Shown in pieces: positions 1-9,702 of a stretch of 64,000 nucleotides of DNA (positions are counted from its first letter, which is position 1; each line of letters opens with the position of its first letter). The notes beneath the pieces were generated by a model. It worked only from the letters and a program-made list of their open reading frames with translations. It was not told the origin of the DNA and did no database searches. The stretch covers positions 1-64,000 of the forward strand of contig NZ_MSXV01000050.1 in NCBI RefSeq assembly GCF_001945395.1, written 5' to 3'. The DNA comes from Pseudomonas sp. PA15(2017). GTDB taxonomy: Bacteria > Pseudomonadota > Gammaproteobacteria > Pseudomonadales > Pseudomonadaceae. The translations under genes and the position numbers were made by a program.

Positions 1-42
1 TGCTTTGCCCGCGACCTTCGCCCTGGATATAACCCATAAACG

Positions 43-74
43 ACAATGCCCCTATCAACCGATAGAGGCATTGT
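43..74. terminator. Hairpin downstream of the peroxidase operon
   Basis: Two 14-base arms (43-56 and 61-74) pair with one mismatch around the loop AACC. The hairpin lies about 75 bases after the peroxidase stop codon. No long T-run follows on either strand, so it may be a weak terminator or an RNA-stabilising 3' end. Confidence 0.45.
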
Positions 75-147
75 CTTCAACTCACCCTCGGACTGCTAGG
101 TTTTCACACAGTCTGCTTTGCCGCGATTTTTTATGCCTGAACGGGCC

Positions 148-705
148 TCAAGGTGCCGAAGCGATCGCTTTTTCGATGGCCGCGAGCAACTCCGGATCAT
201 CCGGTTTGGTCATGCTGGAAAACCGCGCGATCACCTGCCCCTGGCGATCGACCACGTACTTGAAGAAATTCCAGCGCGGCGCTGCAGTCTGCCGGGCAAG
301 CTCCTTGAACAGGGGAATGGCCTTGTCACCGGTGACCGGCTGAGTCTCGCTCATGGTGAAGGTCACGCCGTAATTCACGTAGCAGACCTTGGCCGTTTCC
401 TCGGCATCGTCGGACTCCTGCTTGAACGAGTCGGACGGCACACCGAGAATCTCCAGCCCTTGCGCGCGATAGCGCTTGTTGAGCGCCTCCAGCCCCTCGA
501 ACTGGGAGGTGAAGCCGCAGAAGCTGGCGGTATTGACCACCAGCAGCGGTTTGCCGGCGAACTGCTCGCACAGGTCGATCTTGTCCTTGGAGCGCAGCTT
601 GGGCAGCTCGCCCTGATCGGCCAGCAACGCCGGGCATTCGGCGGCCTGGAGCTGGCCACTCAGGGCCAGCAAGGCCAAGGGTATGGCAAACAGTGACAAT
701 CGCAT
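148..705 (-). CDS. Periplasmic glutathione-peroxidase-like protein
   Basis: Predicted thiol peroxidase of 185 residues in the GPx family, expected to reduce peroxides using a thiol donor. Residues 1-21 look like a signal peptide, so it should act in the periplasm. The peroxidatic Cys is C63 in NTASFCGFT, and the W145-N146 pair in WNFFKY matches two further residues of the family's catalytic tetrad. The usual NQF segment that supplies the catalytic Gln reads DSF here (S93), so the tetrad is incomplete. C46 and C108 are candidate resolving cysteines. I chose the ATG at 705 because AAGGA precedes it and the signal peptide begins there. It is the last gene of an apparent MarR-MFS-peptide-peroxidase operon. 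Confidence 0.88.
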   Translation of the reverse strand: MRLSLFAIPLALLALSGQLQAAECPALLADQGELPKLRSKDKIDLCEQFAGKPLLVVNTASFCGFTSQFEGLEALNKRYRAQGLEILGVPSDSFKQESDDAEETAKVCYVNYGVTFTMSETQPVTGDKAIPLFKELARQTAAPRWNFFKYVVDRQGQVIARFSSMTKPDDPELLAAIEKAIASAP

Positions 706-725
706 GAAAGGATTCCTTGTCGGTC

Positions 726-848
726 TCAGCACAGGTTCATGCCCAACTGCATGATCGCCAGCCCGCTCGAGCGCCAGGCCCAGAAGGTCAGCGCGAGCAC
801 TGCAAATACAGCCAGCGCTGCCAGTGCGAAAGTAGGCTTGAAGGTCAT
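726..848 (-). CDS. 40-residue single-span membrane peptide
   Basis: A small open frame starting [14 protein letters not shown], with one hydrophobic span (about residues 7-24) and a short tail ending in Cys. Its ATG overlaps the stop codon of the upstream MFS transporter gene (ATGA at 845-848), a common sign of translational coupling, and it ends 20 bases before the peroxidase start. The function is not recognised. The tight fit suggests a real small protein, possibly an accessory subunit of the transporter. That role is inference from position only. Confidence 0.6.
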   Translation of the reverse strand: MTFKPTFALAALAVFAVLALTFWAWRSSGLAIMQLGMNLC

Positions 849-2047
849 GCCTGGGCTCCCTGCAGTCGTGCTACGGGTTGCTCGCGAACCGGCCAGTTGA
901 GTGCGGCGGCGAGCACGCTGAGCAGAATGGATATCTGCCACACCAGATCATAGCTGCCCGTGTGGTCATACAGGTAACCGCCGAGCCAGCCACCCATGAA
1001 CGAACCCAGCTGGTGAAACAGAAACACGATACCGCCGAGCATCGACAGGTTGCGCACGCCGAACAGGGTCGCCACGGTGCCATTGGTCAGCGGCACCGTG
1101 GACAGCCACAGCAGCCCCATGGCGATGCCGAAGGCGTAGGCCGTCCATATGCTCAACGGAACCGTAATGAACAGCGCGATGACCATACCGCGGGCCAGAT
1201 ACAGGGCGCTGAGCAGCCTCGGTTTGGAACGGCGCCCGCCGAGCCAACCGGCAATGTAGGTACCGAACACGTTGAACAGCCCCACCAGCGCCAGCACCGT
1301 GGTACCGACGATGGCCGGCAGATGCTGGTCGACCAGATAAGCCGGCAGGTGCACGCCGATGAACACCACTTGGAAGCCGCAGACGAAAAAGCCCAGTGCC
1401 AGCAGCCAGAAACCGGAATGGCTACAGGCCTCGCGCAGCGCCTCGCCTAAGGTCTGCTGCGGGCCCTGGCTGACCTGCGGGCGATCCTTGATCATCAGCG
1501 CCAACGGTACGATCAGCGCCACCATCATGCCCAGGGCAATCAACGCAGCCGACCAGCCCAGCCAGCCGATCAGCCCCAGGGTGCCCGGCAACATGGCGAA
1601 CTGGCCGAAGGAGCCGGCCGCCGCGGCGATGCCCATGGCCATGCTGCGCTTCTCCACCGGCACGGCCCGACCGACGACACCGAGAATCACCGAGAACGAG
1701 GTGCCCGACAGGCCGATGCCGATCAGCAAACCGGCGCTCAGCGACAACGACAGCGGCGAATCCGCCAAGCCCATCAGTACCAGGCCCGCGGCGTAGAGCA
1801 CGCCGCCAACGACGATCGCCCGCTGCGCGCCAAAACGATCGGCCAGGGCGCCGGTAAACGGCTGTGCGATGCCCCAGATCAGGTTTTGCAAGGCGATGGC
1901 GAAAGCGAACACGCCCCGCCCCCAGCCGAAATCCGCACTCATCGGCGACAGGAACAGGCCGAAGCCGTGACGGACGCCAAGGGACAGGGCGAGGATCAGC
2001 GAAGCCCCCAACATGATCCAGACACTGGTGCGCCAAACCGAATTCAT
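845..2047 (-). CDS. MFS transporter
   Basis: A 400-residue major facilitator superfamily permease with about 12 hydrophobic segments and a loop pattern typical of the family (for example [14 protein letters not shown] after segment 2). The substrate cannot be read from the sequence. A drug or carboxylate exporter is equally possible. The ATG at 2047 is preceded by AAGGA. It lies 61 bases downstream of a MarR-family gene on the same strand and overlaps the next small gene by four bases, so it is probably co-transcribed and controlled by that regulator. It acts in the inner membrane. Confidence 0.88.
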   Translation of the reverse strand: MNSVWRTSVWIMLGASLILALSLGVRHGFGLFLSPMSADFGWGRGVFAFAIALQNLIWGIAQPFTGALADRFGAQRAIVVGGVLYAAGLVLMGLADSPLSLSLSAGLLIGIGLSGTSFSVILGVVGRAVPVEKRSMAMGIAAAAGSFGQFAMLPGTLGLIGWLGWSAALIALGMMVALIVPLALMIKDRPQVSQGPQQTLGEALREACSHSGFWLLALGFFVCGFQVVFIGVHLPAYLVDQHLPAIVGTTVLALVGLFNVFGTYIAGWLGGRRSKPRLLSALYLARGMVIALFITVPLSIWTAYAFGIAMGLLWLSTVPLTNGTVATLFGVRNLSMLGGIVFLFHQLGSFMGGWLGGYLYDHTGSYDLVWQISILLSVLAAALNWPVREQPVARLQGAQA

Positions 2048-2108
2048 TGCATGTCCTTTTGTTGTAGGTCGAAACGGGGAACGGCAGTGGCGCCGCGTAC
2101 TCTATCCG

Positions 2109-2513
2109 TCAATCCAGGCTGGCGAGCAGTTCGTCCAGCGCTTGCAGATGATGCGGTTGTAGCCGTTGCTTGAGTTCGAGCTGCACAGCCTGCCAGGCAT
2201 CCTGCGCCTCGGCGAGTAGCGCCTCGCCTCTGATAGTCAGGCTCACCAGGCGATTACGCTGATCGGCGCCGTCCGCCAGGGCGACCAGGCCGTGACCTTC
2301 GAGCAGCCTGAGGTTGCGACCCAGCGTGCTGCGCTCCAGGCCCACCGCATCGGCCAGGTCAGTGATGCTCGGTCGATCGAGCCGTTGCAGGTGGCGCAGC
2401 AGAGAGTACTGGGCAACGCTCAGCCCGACATCGCTCAAGGCGTCGTCATAGAGCTTGCTGACGCCACGGCTGGCGCGACGCAAGCGAGTGCACAGGCATT
2501 CGGTCGGCAACAT
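2109..2513 (-). CDS. MarR family transcriptional regulator
   Basis: A winged-helix regulator of 134 residues. The helix-turn-helix core is visible as PSITDLADAVGLERSTLGRN followed by the wing, and flanking helices would form the dimer. MarR proteins usually repress neighbouring transport genes and release DNA on binding a small phenolic or drug ligand. The MFS gene follows on the same strand, so it is the likely target. I chose the ATG at 2513. A TTG at 2549 in the same frame would add 12 residues. Neither start has a clear ribosome binding site. A perfect 10-base palindrome lies just upstream (2521-2530), consistent with autoregulation. Confidence 0.86.
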   Translation of the reverse strand: MLPTECLCTRLRRASRGVSKLYDDALSDVGLSVAQYSLLRHLQRLDRPSITDLADAVGLERSTLGRNLRLLEGHGLVALADGADQRNRLVSLTIRGEALLAEAQDAWQAVQLELKQRLQPHHLQALDELLASLD

Positions 2514-2520
2514 GGATATA

Positions 2521-2530
2521 GGTATATACC
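2521..2530. promoter_or_regulatory. Candidate MarR operator GGTATATACC
   Basis: A perfect 10-base palindrome, seven bases upstream of the chosen marR ATG on the minus strand. A possible promoter overlaps it: TTGTTA (2544-2549) and TATACC 17 bases further. If so, the repressor site would cover the -10 region and the transcript would have almost no leader. The palindrome is seen. Its role is inferred. Confidence 0.4.
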
Positions 2531-2675
2531 CGCAATTCGGCTTTAACAAGCTATGTGCTGCCGAATCGGGCGAAAGCCGAATACGGTGTCTTTCGGGCTT
2601 AAATCCTGTTCCCGATCTTTATGCGCTGAAGCGGTAACTACAAGGCAGAAGCGGACAGTGAACGCTACTACTTTT

Positions 2676-2741
2676 GTAGGAGGAGCTTTAGCTCCGAGCT
2701 TTTTGAGGGTGCAAAGAGCTCGGGGCTAAAGCCCCTCCCAC
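2676..2741. repeat. REP-like palindromic repeat, family A copy 1
   Basis: An intergenic inverted repeat with arms of the type AGGAGCTTTAGCTCCGAGCT and AGCTCGGGGCTAAAGCCCCT around a short loop. A related copy lies at 50438-50508. It sits between marR and the end of the cobalamin operon, where it could act as a transcript end for cobS. Such short palindromes are common between Pseudomonas genes. Confidence 0.7.
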
Positions 2742-2802
2742 ACGTTTGCGTGATCGGCCGCTTGCGCCGGCAAACCTGGGCCGAAAGATCATGAACAGAT
2801 TG

Positions 2803-3531
2803 TTAGCTGACCTGCAACGCCGCAGTGAGCAGCACCGCGCATTCGACCACTTCCAGCAACGCGCCAGCCGTATCGCCGGTCGTGCCGCCCAGGCGCTGCA
2901 GCATCATCAGGCGCAGCCAGAGGAAGACGCCCGCCACCGCCACCATCACCCAGAAACCACCGAGCAGCAGGCCGAGCAACGCGGTAACGACCAGCACGAC
3001 CGTGGCGCTGGAGCGCGGCAAATGGGTTTTCAGCGCATCGCCGAGCCCGCCGGGTCGCACGTACGGCGTGTAGAGAAACAGCGCCAGCAACGCCCCTCGC
3101 CCCAACACCGGCGCCAGCAACAACACGAGGTGACTACCCTGTTCGAGCAGTGCCAGCAAGGCGCTGAACTTGAGCAGCAGCAGTAATACCAGCACCACCA
3201 CGGCAATCGGCCCGCTGCGCGGGTCCTTCATGATCGCCAGGGTGCGCTCGCGGTCACCGAAGCCGCCCATCCAGGCATCGGCGCTGTCAGCCAGGCCATC
3301 GAGGTGCAAGGCTCCGCTCAGGCCCACCCAGAGGGTCAGCAACAAAGCCGCCTGCAAAGGCACCGGCGCACCGTCGAGAAAACGAGTGGCAACGAGCAAG
3401 AACCCACCAACCACCGCGCCTACCACTGGGTAGAACAGCAGCGAACGGCCCATCTGCTGTGGCGTGGGCATGCCCGCCAGGCGCACCGGCAAACGGGTAA
3501 GAAACTGCAGGGCGATCCACAATGGCGTCAT
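2803..3531 (-). CDS. cobS: Adenosylcobinamide-GDP ribazoletransferase (cobalamin synthase)
   Basis: Joins alpha-ribazole (phosphate) to adenosylcobinamide-GDP, the final assembly reaction of cobalamin, in the inner membrane. Called cobV in the P. denitrificans nomenclature. The 242-residue protein has several hydrophobic segments and the family signature GALHLDGLADSADA near residues 75-90, with the acidic residues that bind metal. Its start overlaps the stop of the cobC phosphatase by four bases. It is the last gene of the ten-gene operon controlled by the upstream riboswitch. Confidence 0.94.
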   Translation of the reverse strand: MTPLWIALQFLTRLPVRLAGMPTPQQMGRSLLFYPVVGAVVGGFLLVATRFLDGAPVPLQAALLLTLWVGLSGALHLDGLADSADAWMGGFGDRERTLAIMKDPRSGPIAVVVLVLLLLLKFSALLALLEQGSHLVLLLAPVLGRGALLALFLYTPYVRPGGLGDALKTHLPRSSATVVLVVTALLGLLLGGFWVMVAVAGVFLWLRLMMLQRLGGTTGDTAGALLEVVECAVLLTAALQVS

Positions 3532-4094
3532 GGTAGCTCCCGCAACCCGTGCCCATCGAACTGCAGGTGCACGCGCTGGCCGTGGGCCACGCTGACCTGC
3601 AGCAGTTGCTCGCGCGGTAAGCCCCGCGCCCTGGCCAGCAACAGGCGCATCACACCGCCATGGGTGACTACCAGCAGTTGTCGTTCACGATACTCGACGT
3701 GCAACCGTTGCAGCGCATCCAATACCCGCGTTTCGAAAGCCGGCAGTGGCTCGCCGCCCGGCGGTGTGAACGCGTACGGATCGGCCCAGAAGCGGCCAAG
3801 ATCATCCGCATTGGTCTCCATCAGTTGCGCAGCCGTGCGCCCTTCCCAGTCACCGAAATGCAGTTCCTGCAGACCCGGCTCGAATTGCAGCGGCAGGCCG
3901 CGGGCAGCCGCCAGTTCCTCGGCAAAGCGCGCACAGCGCTGCAGCGGCGAGCTGACCAGCGCATCCCAGCACTCATCGGCCTGTACGGCGGCCCGCAGTT
4001 GCGCCCAACCTGCGGCGGTCAGGGCATCGTCGAGGCTGCCACGCAGGCCGCCACCCTGCTCGGTTTCGCCGTGGCGCAGCAGATGCAGTATCAC
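3528..4094 (-). CDS. cobC: Alpha-ribazole-5'-phosphate phosphatase
   Basis: A histidine phosphatase family enzyme of 188 residues that removes phosphate from alpha-ribazole phosphate (or adenosylcobalamin 5'-phosphate) during nucleotide-loop assembly. The catalytic RHGE motif is at residues 8-11 and the second active-site segment reads [11 protein letters not shown] near residue 145. It overlaps cobT and cobS by four bases each. The name follows Salmonella CobC. In P. denitrificans nomenclature cobC is the threonine-phosphate decarboxylase, a different gene in this operon. Confidence 0.9.
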   Translation of the reverse strand: MILHLLRHGETEQGGGLRGSLDDALTAAGWAQLRAAVQADECWDALVSSPLQRCARFAEELAAARGLPLQFEPGLQELHFGDWEGRTAAQLMETNADDLGRFWADPYAFTPPGGEPLPAFETRVLDALQRLHVEYRERQLLVVTHGGVMRLLLARARGLPREQLLQVSVAHGQRVHLQFDGHGLRELP

Positions 4095-5146
4095 GCCGGG
4101 CGATCCGCAACCGCTGCTTCGGCGAAGGTGGCCATGCCGTTATGCAGCGCACAGGCCAGGCGCAGCATCGGCACCACCAGCGCCGCGCCACTGCCCTCGC
4201 CCAAACGCAGCCCCAGGCTGACGATCGGCGTGGCCTGCAGTGCGGCGAGCAGGCGCTGATGGCCGGGCTCGGCGCTCTGGTGGGAGAACAGTAGCCAGTC
4301 GCGGCAGGCCGGGTTCAGGCGCACCGCCAGCAAGGCCGCGACACTGCAGATGAAACCATCGACCAGCGCCACCACGCCTTGCTGAGCGCAGGCCAGGTAG
4401 GCGCCGGTCAGCGCGGCGATCTCGAAGCCACCCAGGCACCGCAGCGCCTCGATGGGCTGATCGGCGGCGCTCTGGTGCAGCTTCAGCGCCGTTTCGATCA
4501 CCTGCGCCTTGTGGGCAACGCCAGCCGCCGCCAGGCCAGTGCCCGGCCCGACCAGCTCGCCGACCGGGCAGTCGAGCAACAGGCAGGCCAGCGCGGTGGC
4601 AGCGGTGGTATTGCCGATGCCCATTTCGCCGCCGATGAACAGCTCATGACGCTGTTCGGCAGCACGAATCACACTGTCGCGCCCGGCCTGCATGGCGATC
4701 AGCGCTTGAGCCGGGGTCATCGCCGCCTCGCGCATCAGGTTGGCGGTACCCGCGCCGACCTGCAGATGACGCACGCCTGGCAAAGGCTCGAGCGGCTCGG
4801 CAGTGCCCAGATCGGTCACTTCCAGGGCAGCACCCAACTGACGGGCCAGCACGCTGATCGCCGCCCCTCCGGCAACGAAATTGCGCAGCATCTGCCCGGT
4901 CACCGCCTGCGGATAAGCAGAGACGCCCTCGGCCACCACGCCATGGTCGCCGGCGAAGATGGCGATCCACACTTTGTCGACCAGCGGCTGCTCACGGCCT
5001 TGCAGCGCCGCCAGATGCACAGCCAGGCGCTCCAACTCGCCGAGCGAACCGGCCGGTTTGGTCAGCTGGGCCTGGCGAGCCGCGGCCTTGTCGCGCGCCA
5101 CCGGGTCCAGCGGCTGCGTGGGGTTCAGCCACCAGTCGAGGGTCAT
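4091..5146 (-). CDS. cobT: Nicotinate-nucleotide-dimethylbenzimidazole phosphoribosyltransferase
   Basis: Transfers phosphoribose from nicotinate mononucleotide to 5,6-dimethylbenzimidazole, producing alpha-ribazole phosphate for the lower ligand. The protein is 351 residues, the usual length. Characteristic segments are [15 protein letters not shown] in the middle and [12 protein letters not shown] near the C-terminus, whose Glu is the likely catalytic base. The frame stays open far upstream, but the ATG at 5146 gives the family N-terminus (MTLDWWLNP) and overlaps the cobU stop by four bases. The dimethylbenzimidazole substrate is made by BluB in the same operon. Confidence 0.94.
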   Translation of the reverse strand: MTLDWWLNPTQPLDPVARDKAAARQAQLTKPAGSLGELERLAVHLAALQGREQPLVDKVWIAIFAGDHGVVAEGVSAYPQAVTGQMLRNFVAGGAAISVLARQLGAALEVTDLGTAEPLEPLPGVRHLQVGAGTANLMREAAMTPAQALIAMQAGRDSVIRAAEQRHELFIGGEMGIGNTTAATALACLLLDCPVGELVGPGTGLAAAGVAHKAQVIETALKLHQSAADQPIEALRCLGGFEIAALTGAYLACAQQGVVALVDGFICSVAALLAVRLNPACRDWLLFSHQSAEPGHQRLLAALQATPIVSLGLRLGEGSGAALVVPMLRLACALHNGMATFAEAAVADRPA

Positions 5147-5664
5147 AACGGGTCTCCCTTGAGAATCATCGGCAAGCCGGCCACGGTAAACACCACGCGC
5201 TCGCAGCGCTCGGCAACGGCCTGGTGCAGCAAACCGGCGGCATCGACGTAACGGCGGGTCAGCTCGCCCATCGGCACCACGCCGAGGCCGGTTTCGTTGC
5301 TGACCAGAATCACCCGACCGGGCAAGGCTTGCAGGCCCGCCAGCAGTGCGTCGCACTCGCAGCTCAGGCGTGCTTCGTCCTCCAGCATCAGCAGGTTGGT
5401 CAGCCACAGGGTCAGGCAGTCGACCAGCAGGCAACGCCCTGGCGAAGCCTGTTCTTCGAGCACTCGTGCCAGCGCCAAAGGCTCCTCGACCAGCCCCCAC
5501 TCGACCGGGCGGCGGTCACGGTGCGAACGGATGCGGCTGCTCATCTCGCCGTCGAGCGGCTGGCTGGTGGCGATATAGACGACCTCCAGCCCGGACTCGG
5601 CAGCCAGGCGCTCGGCCAGGCGGCTCTTGCCCGAGCGGGCGCCGCCGAGAATCAGCTCAGCCAT
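5143..5664 (-). CDS. cobU: Adenosylcobinamide kinase / adenosylcobinamide-phosphate guanylyltransferase
   Basis: A bifunctional enzyme of 173 residues (cobP in P. denitrificans naming) that phosphorylates adenosylcobinamide and then transfers GMP to it. The P-loop GGARSGKS is at residues 6-13. The segment [12 protein letters not shown] near residue 50 carries the His that is guanylylated in the family. [11 protein letters not shown] is the Walker B-like strand. It starts immediately after the cobQ stop codon with no gap and overlaps cobT by four bases. Confidence 0.93.
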   Translation of the reverse strand: MAELILGGARSGKSRLAERLAAESGLEVVYIATSQPLDGEMSSRIRSHRDRRPVEWGLVEEPLALARVLEEQASPGRCLLVDCLTLWLTNLLMLEDEARLSCECDALLAGLQALPGRVILVSNETGLGVVPMGELTRRYVDAAGLLHQAVAERCERVVFTVAGLPMILKGDPL

Positions 5665-7149
5665 CTAACGGGCCTCCTCGGCCAGACCACAGAGCGCACG
5701 CAAGGCGGCTTTATCCAGATGGTTTTCGACCAGATCGGCCAGACGTTCGATATCGCGCTCGCGCAGCGCGTGGTAATCCACGGTCTGCACGTCACGCAGC
5801 CCGGCCCAATGCAGCAGCGCGCTGCACGCCGCCGAGGACTCGAACAGCCCGTGCAGATAGGTGCCCATGACCTGACCATCTTCGCTCGACGCGCCGTCGC
5901 TGCGGCCATCGTCGAGCCTCACGGCGGCGTGTTGCAGGCCGGCGCCGGACGTTACCCCGGCATGGATTTCGTAGCCGCTGATGGCGGCATCGTCCAGGCA
6001 CAGCCGGCCACTGACGTTGCGCAGCTGTTTGTGCGGTTCCAGCACGGTATCGATGTGCAGCAGGCCGAAACCGTCGCTGCCCCCCGCCGGCCCTTCCAGC
6101 CCTTGCGGGTCCTCGACCCGGCGCCCAAGCATCTGCAAGCCGCCGCAGATGCCCAGCAGCTTGCCGCCATAGCGCAGGTGCCGGTCGATGGCCGCCGCCC
6201 AGCCGCCGCTGCGCAGGAAGGCGAGATCGGCGCGCACGCTCTTGGAGCCGGGCAGGATGATCAGGTCGGCCGGCGGAATGGCTTCGCCGGGGCCGACGAA
6301 GGTCAGCTCGACCTGGGGGTGCAGGCGCAGCGGATCGAAATCGGTGTGGTTGCTGATGCGCGGCAGCACCGGCACCACCACCTTGAGCACCTGATCGGCC
6401 TTGCTCACCTGACGCCGGTCGATGGCGTCCTCGGCCTCCAGGTGGAAATCCATCAGGTACGGCAGCACGCCCAACACCGGTTTGCCGGTGCGCTGTTCGA
6501 GCCACTCCAGCCCTGGTTTGAGCAAGGCGATATCACCGCGAAACCGGTTGATCACGAAGCCCTTGAGGCGCGCCTGCTCACTTGGCGACAGCAGCTCAAG
6601 GGTGCCGACCAGATGCGCGAAGACGCCGCCCTTGTCGATATCGGCGATCAGGATCACCGGGCAGTCGACCGCCTCGGCGAAGCCCATGTTGGCGATGTCG
6701 TTGGCACGCAGGTTGATCTCGGCCGGGGAGCCGGCGCCCTCGACCATCACCACCTGGTGGTTCGCCCGCAGGCGAGCGTGGGACGCCAGCACCGCTTCAC
6801 GGGCGACGCGCTTGTAGTCGTGGTAAGTCACGGCATTCATGTTGCCGACGGCCTGGCCATGAATGATCACCTGGGCGCCGGTATCGCTGTTGGGCTTGAG
6901 CAGTACCGGGTTCATGTCGGTGTGCGCCGGCAGGCCGCAAGCCTGGGCCTGCACCGCCTGGGCACGGCCGATCTCGCCACCGTCGGCGGTCACCGCGCTG
7001 TTGAGCGCCATGTTCTGCGGTTTGAACGGTGCCACGCTGACGCCCTGGCGCCGCAACCAGCGGCACAGGGCGGTCACCAGGGTGCTCTTGCCCGCGTCCG
7101 AGGTGGTGCCCTGCACCATCAGGGTGGCGCCGGTTTGCAAATGACTCAT
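5665..7149 (-). CDS. cobQ: Cobyric acid synthase
   Basis: Amidates four side-chain carboxyls of adenosylcobyrinic acid a,c-diamide, with glutamine as donor. The 494-residue protein has an N-terminal ATP-binding domain starting [14 protein letters not shown] with its P-loop, and [10 protein letters not shown] nearby. The C-terminal glutamine amidotransferase half has the nucleophile in [10 protein letters not shown] and a His in YLHGLFES. The ATG at 7149 overlaps the threonine-phosphate decarboxylase stop by four bases and is preferred over an earlier in-frame start 48 bases upstream. Confidence 0.95.
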   Translation of the reverse strand: MSHLQTGATLMVQGTTSDAGKSTLVTALCRWLRRQGVSVAPFKPQNMALNSAVTADGGEIGRAQAVQAQACGLPAHTDMNPVLLKPNSDTGAQVIIHGQAVGNMNAVTYHDYKRVAREAVLASHARLRANHQVVMVEGAGSPAEINLRANDIANMGFAEAVDCPVILIADIDKGGVFAHLVGTLELLSPSEQARLKGFVINRFRGDIALLKPGLEWLEQRTGKPVLGVLPYLMDFHLEAEDAIDRRQVSKADQVLKVVVPVLPRISNHTDFDPLRLHPQVELTFVGPGEAIPPADLIILPGSKSVRADLAFLRSGGWAAAIDRHLRYGGKLLGICGGLQMLGRRVEDPQGLEGPAGGSDGFGLLHIDTVLEPHKQLRNVSGRLCLDDAAISGYEIHAGVTSGAGLQHAAVRLDDGRSDGASSEDGQVMGTYLHGLFESSAACSALLHWAGLRDVQTVDYHALRERDIERLADLVENHLDKAALRALCGLAEEAR

Positions 7150-8138
7150 CGCGCCTCCTCGGCAAAGACCTGTAGCGCCGCAGCCAGGCGCTGCCACCCG
7201 GCTTCATCGGGCGGCAGGCCGAAACGAATGCTGGCCGGGCGCTCGAACAGGCGGGTGAAGATGCCATTGCAGGCGAGAAATTCGTGCAGCAGCGCGGCGT
7301 GCTCGCTGGCGAGCCACTGGAACAGCGCGCAGCCACCGGTGGGCGCCAGGCCATGTTCACCCAGCAGGCTGGCCAGGCGCTGGCCATCCGTGCTCAAGCG
7401 CTGATGCTGAGCCTGCTGAGCAGTTTTGTCTTCGAGCATGCGGGTCGCCAGCCAGCGGGTCGGGCCGCTGATCGTCCAGGGCCCGAGCATGTCTTCCAAT
7501 TCATCGAGCAGCGCGCGTTCGGCCAGCACGAAGCCCAGGCGGGCGCCGGCCATGCCGAAGAACTTGCCGAACGAGCGCAGCACGATCAGCCCCGGCAATT
7601 GTGCATGAGCAGCCAGGCTCTGCTCCGGGGTGCAGTCGATAAAGGCCTCATCGACGATCAGCCAGCCGCCCCGCTCGGCCAGGTGCGCATGCCAGGCATA
7701 CAGTTGCTCGGGGGAGAACCGTCGCCCGGTAGGGTTGTTGGGATTGACCAGCAAGAGCACGTCGAGCCGCTCCAGCGCGCGGTTGACGCCGGCCTCACTG
7801 ATCTCCAGCACCCGATGCCCTTCGCGTTGCCAGGCCGCCGCATGCTCGGCGTAGGCCGGTGAAACGATGCCGACCCGTGCCTCACGGCGCAGCCGCGGCA
7901 GGCACTGGATCGCCGCCTGGGAGCCGGCCACCGGTAGCAGGTCGGCGACACCGTAATAGGTGCAGGCGGCAGCTTCCAGGCCGTCGGCCTGCTCCGGTAG
8001 TCGATTCCAGGCGTGCGCTGGGATCTCCGGCAGCGGCAGGCCGTAGGGCGCTACCCCGGTCGACAGGTCCAGCCAGTCGCTCAGCGGGATGCCATAACGA
8101 AGCGCCGCTTTGCGTAACCGTCCGCCGTGCTCAAGCAA
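7146..8138 (-). CDS. cobD: Threonine-phosphate decarboxylase
   Basis: A PLP-dependent fold-type I enzyme of 330 residues that decarboxylates L-threonine phosphate to (R)-1-amino-2-propanol phosphate, the linker of the nucleotide loop. The PLP lysine is in [17 protein letters not shown], and [11 protein letters not shown] and VDEAFIDC are aminotransferase-fold signatures. Named cobD after Salmonella. P. denitrificans and P. aeruginosa lists call it cobC. It overlaps cbiB upstream by eight bases and cobQ downstream by four. Its product is used by the adjacent cbiB enzyme. Confidence 0.93.
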   Translation of the reverse strand: MLEHGGRLRKAALRYGIPLSDWLDLSTGVAPYGLPLPEIPAHAWNRLPEQADGLEAAACTYYGVADLLPVAGSQAAIQCLPRLRREARVGIVSPAYAEHAAAWQREGHRVLEISEAGVNRALERLDVLLLVNPNNPTGRRFSPEQLYAWHAHLAERGGWLIVDEAFIDCTPEQSLAAHAQLPGLIVLRSFGKFFGMAGARLGFVLAERALLDELEDMLGPWTISGPTRWLATRMLEDKTAQQAQHQRLSTDGQRLASLLGEHGLAPTGGCALFQWLASEHAALLHEFLACNGIFTRLFERPASIRFGLPPDEAGWQRLAAALQVFAEEAR

Positions 8139-9039
8139 TGCACACCTCCACGATCAGCATCAGCAGCAACCAGAGCAGCACGCCGCCCGATACCAGATTC
8201 ATCGCTCGCTCGATATCCCGCGCCCGTGGCAACGGCCCTTCGCCCAGCTCGGGGCGCTGGTGCAGCTCACCGTGATAGACCGCCGCGCCACCGAGGCTGA
8301 CGCCCAGCGCGCCCGCTCCCGCGGCCATCACCGGCCCAGCGTTGGGACTGTCCCATTGTGGCGCCTGGCGCTGCCAGCAGCGCATCGCCAGGGCGCTACG
8401 CCCCAGTACGGCATAAGTCAGCGCCACCAGTCGGGCAGGCACGTAATTGAGCAGGTCATCGATCTTCGCGGCGGCCCAACCGAAGCGTTCGAAACGCTCG
8501 TTGCGATAGCCCCACATGGCATCCAGGGTGTTGCTCAGGCGATACAGCACCACGCCCGGCGCCCCGGCGACGAGAAACCAGAACAGCGCGGCGAACACCG
8601 CGTCGCTACCGTTTTCCAGCACCGACTCGGTACCGGCACGGGCCACGCCAGTGGCGTCCAAGTCCTCGGTACGCCGGCTGACCATATAGCCCACTCGCTG
8701 GCGAGCCTCCGGCAGATCACCCAGGCGCAGCGCCTGGGCCACCGGCTGGGCGTGCTGATCGAGGCTGCGCAGCCCCAGGGCGGCGTAGAGGGCGACGATT
8801 TGCACCAGCCAGCCGATCCACGGCAGTTGCACCAGCAGCACGGTAAGCAGCGTCAACGGCAGCACCGCCAGGCACCAGGCGCTCACGCCATGGCTGCGCC
8901 AGCCACCACCGGACGGGTTGAAGCGCTGCTCCAGGCGGTTGGCCAGCTTGCCGAAGCCCACCAACGGGTGCCAGCGCTTCGGCTCACCAAGGGCGGCATC
9001 CAGGGCCACGCCCGCGACAGCGCTGAGGATCAGGCTCAT
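8131..9039 (-). CDS. cbiB: Adenosylcobinamide-phosphate synthase
   Basis: An inner-membrane protein of 302 residues that attaches aminopropanol phosphate to adenosylcobyric acid (cobD in P. aeruginosa lists). The family N-terminus is recognisable in [15 protein letters not shown], followed by several hydrophobic segments and [18 protein letters not shown] near the middle. It ends with a hydrophobic C-terminal helix. The gene follows bluB by 12 bases and overlaps the decarboxylase gene by eight, placing consecutive enzymes next to each other. Confidence 0.93.
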   Translation of the reverse strand: MSLILSAVAGVALDAALGEPKRWHPLVGFGKLANRLEQRFNPSGGGWRSHGVSAWCLAVLPLTLLTVLLVQLPWIGWLVQIVALYAALGLRSLDQHAQPVAQALRLGDLPEARQRVGYMVSRRTEDLDATGVARAGTESVLENGSDAVFAALFWFLVAGAPGVVLYRLSNTLDAMWGYRNERFERFGWAAAKIDDLLNYVPARLVALTYAVLGRSALAMRCWQRQAPQWDSPNAGPVMAAGAGALGVSLGGAAVYHGELHQRPELGEGPLPRARDIERAMNLVSGGVLLWLLLMLIVEVCIA

Positions 9040-9051
9040 GGATGGTTCTCG

Positions 9052-9702
9052 TTATTCATGGTGATCCCAGCGATCCTCAAACAGCAGCTCGTGCAGCGGC
9101 CGCACCTGCGCCCAGCCTTCCTGGGCCAGCATCGGCGCCGGATAAAAAGCCTGCACCGGCCCCAGGCAAAGCACCGCGACCGGCTTGCTACCCGGCGGCA
9201 TACCCAGCAAGTCGGCCAGAGCGACGGGGTCGAACAGCGACACCCAGCCCATGCCCAGCCCTTCGGCACGGGCCGCCAGCCACAGGTTCTGGATGGCGCA
9301 GGACAGCGAGGCCATGTCCATTTCCGGCAAGGTGCGCCGACCGAACACATGAGCCTCGCGGCCTTCCATCAAGGCCGCCACCAGCACTTCGGCGCAGTCG
9401 CGAACGCCCTCGACCTTCAGGCGCATGAATTCGTCCGAACGTTCGCCCAAGGCCTCGGCGGTCAGCTGGCGTTCGCGCTCGACCAACTGATAGATGTCTT
9501 CACGCAGCGCCGGCCGGGTGATGCGGATGAAGCGCCACGGCTGCATCAGACCGACGCTGGGCGCCTGGTGCGCTGCGTCGAGCAGGCGAGTGAGCAATTC
9601 GGGCGCCACCTCGCCGCCGCTGAAATGGCGCATGTCGCGGCGCTCGGCAATGGCGCGGTAGACCGCGGTGCGTTCCTCGGCGCTGAAGGCGTGCGCGGTC
9701 AT
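9052..9702 (-). CDS. bluB: 5,6-dimethylbenzimidazole synthase
   Basis: A nitroreductase-fold flavoenzyme of 216 residues that cleaves reduced FMN with oxygen to give 5,6-dimethylbenzimidazole, the lower cobalamin ligand. Family segments are RRDMRHFSGGEVAPELL near residue 20 and APSVGLMQPWRFIRI near residue 50. The oxygen requirement fits an aerobic cobalamin route. It overlaps the cobB stop by four bases. Its product is the substrate of CobT in the same operon. Confidence 0.93.
   Translation of the reverse strand: MTAHAFSAEERTAVYRAIAERRDMRHFSGGEVAPELLTRLLDAAHQAPSVGLMQPWRFIRITRPALREDIYQLVERERQLTAEALGERSDEFMRLKVEGVRDCAEVLVAALMEGREAHVFGRRTLPEMDMASLSCAIQNLWLAARAEGLGMGWVSLFDPVALADLLGMPPGSKPVAVLCLGPVQAFYPAPMLAQEGWAQVRPLHELLFEDRWDHHE

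Noticed and set aside
5224..7404. A 726-codon plus-strand open frame opposite cobU and cobQ
   Set aside because: It lies antisense to well-supported cobalamin genes and shows the Gln/His/Arg/Ala-rich composition typical of antisense frames in GC-rich DNA.
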